NCBI RefSeq assembly: GCF_003852235.1
Contig: NZ_CP027732.1
Location: forward strand, 2,356,001-2,420,000
Reading direction: 5' to 3'
Length of the DNA stretch: 64,000 bases
From: Pseudomonas sp. R4-35-07
GTDB taxonomy: Bacteria > Pseudomonadota > Gammaproteobacteria > Pseudomonadales > Pseudomonadaceae
A program made the position numbers and the translations under genes. Shown here one piece after another: positions 62,505 to 64,000 of this stretch (positions within the stretch are counted from its first letter, which is position 1; each line of letters begins with the position of its first letter). Under the pieces are notes generated by a model. The model saw nothing but the letters and a program-made list of their open reading frames with translations, had not been told where the DNA came from and did not search any database.

Positions 62505-64000
62505 ATGTCCGATACCGACGAACCAGCTATCACCGACGACAGCTCCAGGCTGTATGACAACGGGCCTCTGGCATTGGCCCCGATGATTATTCCCGGGGTG
62601 GACCCGCTGGATCTGGAGGGCCTGATTCCGGCGGCGCTGATGCTTGCACCGCTTGAGGTGCTTATTCCCCAGTGGGGGCCGCCACCAGAACCACTGGATA
62701 CACCCCATATCCTGACGCTGTATTGGGCACGGGGCGGTGCGGTGGTCTATCGCGACTTCCTGGAGATCAATGCGCCGCCCCCCCCGTTGCCGATCGAGCA
62801 TCAGATGTTTGTCCCGGTGGTGGTACTGCGCGCTTTATCGGGCCCCGTTGAGCTCTATTACTCAGTCACGGACTCATTTGGCGGCGATACTGTGCTGGAC
62901 CCCAAACGCACACTCACCGTGGATATGGATGAGCCGCAGTTGTTGGATCCTGCGGATCATCTGGAGTTTGTGGTGCCCCCTTCACCTGTGATGGACGAGG
63001 CTTATCTGCTCGCCAACCCTTTGGTGGCGTTTCATGTGCCGGCTTACAGGGGGCGCAGCGATGGCGACGTCCTTCACTTTTACACCTCCAATCTGGCCAA
63101 CCCACCGGTCGCGCGTGAGGACGGCGTGTACGAGTGGGTATCGAGTGGCGAGCCCCTGATCGCGTATCTGCCCGCCGACGTATTTCGTCGTCTGGTCAAT
63201 GGTGCCGCTTATATCTTTTTTCGCATTTTCGACAAGGCCGGCAATTTCAGTGATCGCAGTGCGGGCCTTCCGTTTCAACTGGGCCTGATCCCTTTGCCCT
63301 CTAATCCGCCGCTTCCCGAAATCTATCCTCCTGAGCTTTACACCGACTTGTTGATCAATCGCGAAGATGCCAGGGCCGGGATTTTTGTGCGGATCGGCAG
63401 CTATGACGGCTGGGCACCCGGGGATCAGGTTGTGGTGTATTGGAAAGGCAGGCCCACGTCGCTCCATCCCGTTGACGGCTTCCCCACCGATGTGCCGATT
63501 TCATGGCCGGTGTTACGCGGACCTCTGACGGATACGCTGGCGCCGGAAACGGTGCCGGTACGCTATGAGATTATTCGCGGCACGCTGCCCGCCTTTCCTT
63601 CGTTTGCCATTCGCGTGAATGTGAACCTGACCATCGCCGGGCAGGACCACGCCAATGCGCCGGCATTGCTGAATCCGGATTTACCCCTGGCAGAGGTCCG
63701 CGGGCTGGTGTCCAACCTCCCGAATGTGGTCAATCATGATGACAACCCTGCCGGCGCACGGGCCCGTGTCTTCCTGTATGAAAAGCCGGAGCAGGGGCAA
63801 GTCCTGCGGTTTTTCTGGAACGGTGTCGGGCCGGTCGCGTCCTACACGGTTCAAGCGGGGGATGTCGAAGGGCAGTTGGTGTTTTCCACGGTCATTCCCT
63901 GGGCGGTCATGGCGGGTTTTATTCATCCTGCCTTGCCCGTGTACTACACCACCAGTAATGGTGTGAATGAGCAACAGTCTGAAAACACCTTCGTCAATGT
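62505..64000 (+). CDS. Large repeat-type (Ig-like) protein, 5' part only
   Basis: The frame opens at ATG 62505, seven bases after GAGGAA, and stays open to the window edge: 498 codons without a stop. It starts with the acidic SDTDEPAITDDSS, with no signal peptide. The body holds beta-rich units of about 140-150 residues that share patterns such as ILTLYWARGGAVVYRDFL, DQVVVYWKGRP and VLRFFWNGVGP. These resemble pseudomonad proteins with many Ig-like repeats. The role could be surface adhesion or interaction, but without the C-terminus no secretion type can be named. Confidence 0.75.
   Translation, partial: MSDTDEPAITDDSSRLYDNGPLALAPMIIPGVDPLDLEGLIPAALMLAPLEVLIPQWGPPPEPLDTPHILTLYWARGGAVVYRDFLEINAPPPPLPIEHQMFVPVVVLRALSGPVELYYSVTDSFGGDTVLDPKRTLTVDMDEPQLLDPADHLEFVVPPSPVMDEAYLLANPLVAFHVPAYRGRSDGDVLHFYTSNLANPPVAREDGVYEWVSSGEPLIAYLPADVFRRLVNGAAYIFFRIFDKAGNFSDRSAGLPFQLGLIPLPSNPPLPEIYPPELYTDLLINREDARAGIFVRIGSYDGWAPGDQVVVYWKGRPTSLHPVDGFPTDVPISWPVLRGPLTDTLAPETVPVRYEIIRGTLPAFPSFAIRVNVNLTIAGQDHANAPALLNPDLPLAEVRGLVSNLPNVVNHDDNPAGARARVFLYEKPEQGQVLRFFWNGVGPVASYTVQAGDVEGQLVFSTVIPWAVMAGFIHPALPVYYTTSNGVNEQQSENTFVN

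Overview
The window is a chromosomal segment from a Pseudomonas of the fluorescens group. The evidence is a complete fapABCDEF functional-amyloid operon, the 2-ketogluconate block kguE-kguK-kguT-kguD with ptxS and its 14-bp operators, many GGGAGGGGGCTTGCCCCCGAT-type REP elements in inverted pairs (REPINs), high-GC codon use and Fur/RpoN-type sites. No rRNA, tRNA, CRISPR array, insertion sequence or prophage was seen. Most of the window reads as ordinary metabolic core and accessory genome.

Layout. 1-3.1 kb: end of a DUF1264-like lipoprotein, an M42-type metallopeptidase, a PncC/CinA amidase and three small pseudomonad proteins. 3.1-7.2 kb: a three-subunit molybdenum hydroxylase (2Fe-2S, Mo-cofactor and triheme cytochrome subunits). 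7.4-11 kb: a LysR regulator divergent from an MFS carrier and a glucarate-dehydratase-like enolase. 11.1-13.7 kb: a LysR regulator divergent from mmsA. 13.7-16.1 kb: the carboxyspermidine pathway pair. 16.4-21.9 kb: a LacI-type regulator, a complete ABC importer and a metallophosphoesterase in one overlapping operon. 22-26.2 kb: metE, zapE and a GNAT acetyltransferase. 26.3-30.7 kb: a small exported protein, a Fur-controlled TonB receptor and a CptA-like phosphoethanolamine transferase. 31.3-34.6 kb: gnd-zwf-HAD phosphatase. 35.3-42.3 kb: an RpoN-dependent, VpsR-like regulator, a repeat island and fapABCDEF. 42.3-48.6 kb: an orphan FecR and a 1719-residue toxin-like protein with a C-terminal zincin. 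48.7-56.9 kb: a DpkA-like reductase, a DUF883 protein, a LysR next to a frameshifted nitrilase, a GNAT, a LEA-type lipoprotein, an NCS2 permease and a chemoreceptor. 57-62.3 kb: the 2-ketogluconate operon and PtxS. 62.5-64 kb: the first 498 codons of a repeat-type protein that runs off the window.

The most interesting system is the fap locus. Upstream of fapA I find a -24/-12 promoter and two 18-bp inverted repeats of the form TGTTTCA-N4-TGAAACA, placed as enhancers. A sigma-54 activator with an N-terminus like VpsR lies about 0.7 kb beyond fapF. An intrinsic terminator sits between fapC and fapD and would set the ratio of fibre subunit to export machinery. Second is the ABC importer plus phosphodiesterase operon with a perfect palindromic operator. 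Third is the large zincin-tipped protein beside an orphan, Fur-boxed FecR.

Functions are assigned from reading motifs and family resemblance only. No database search was possible.
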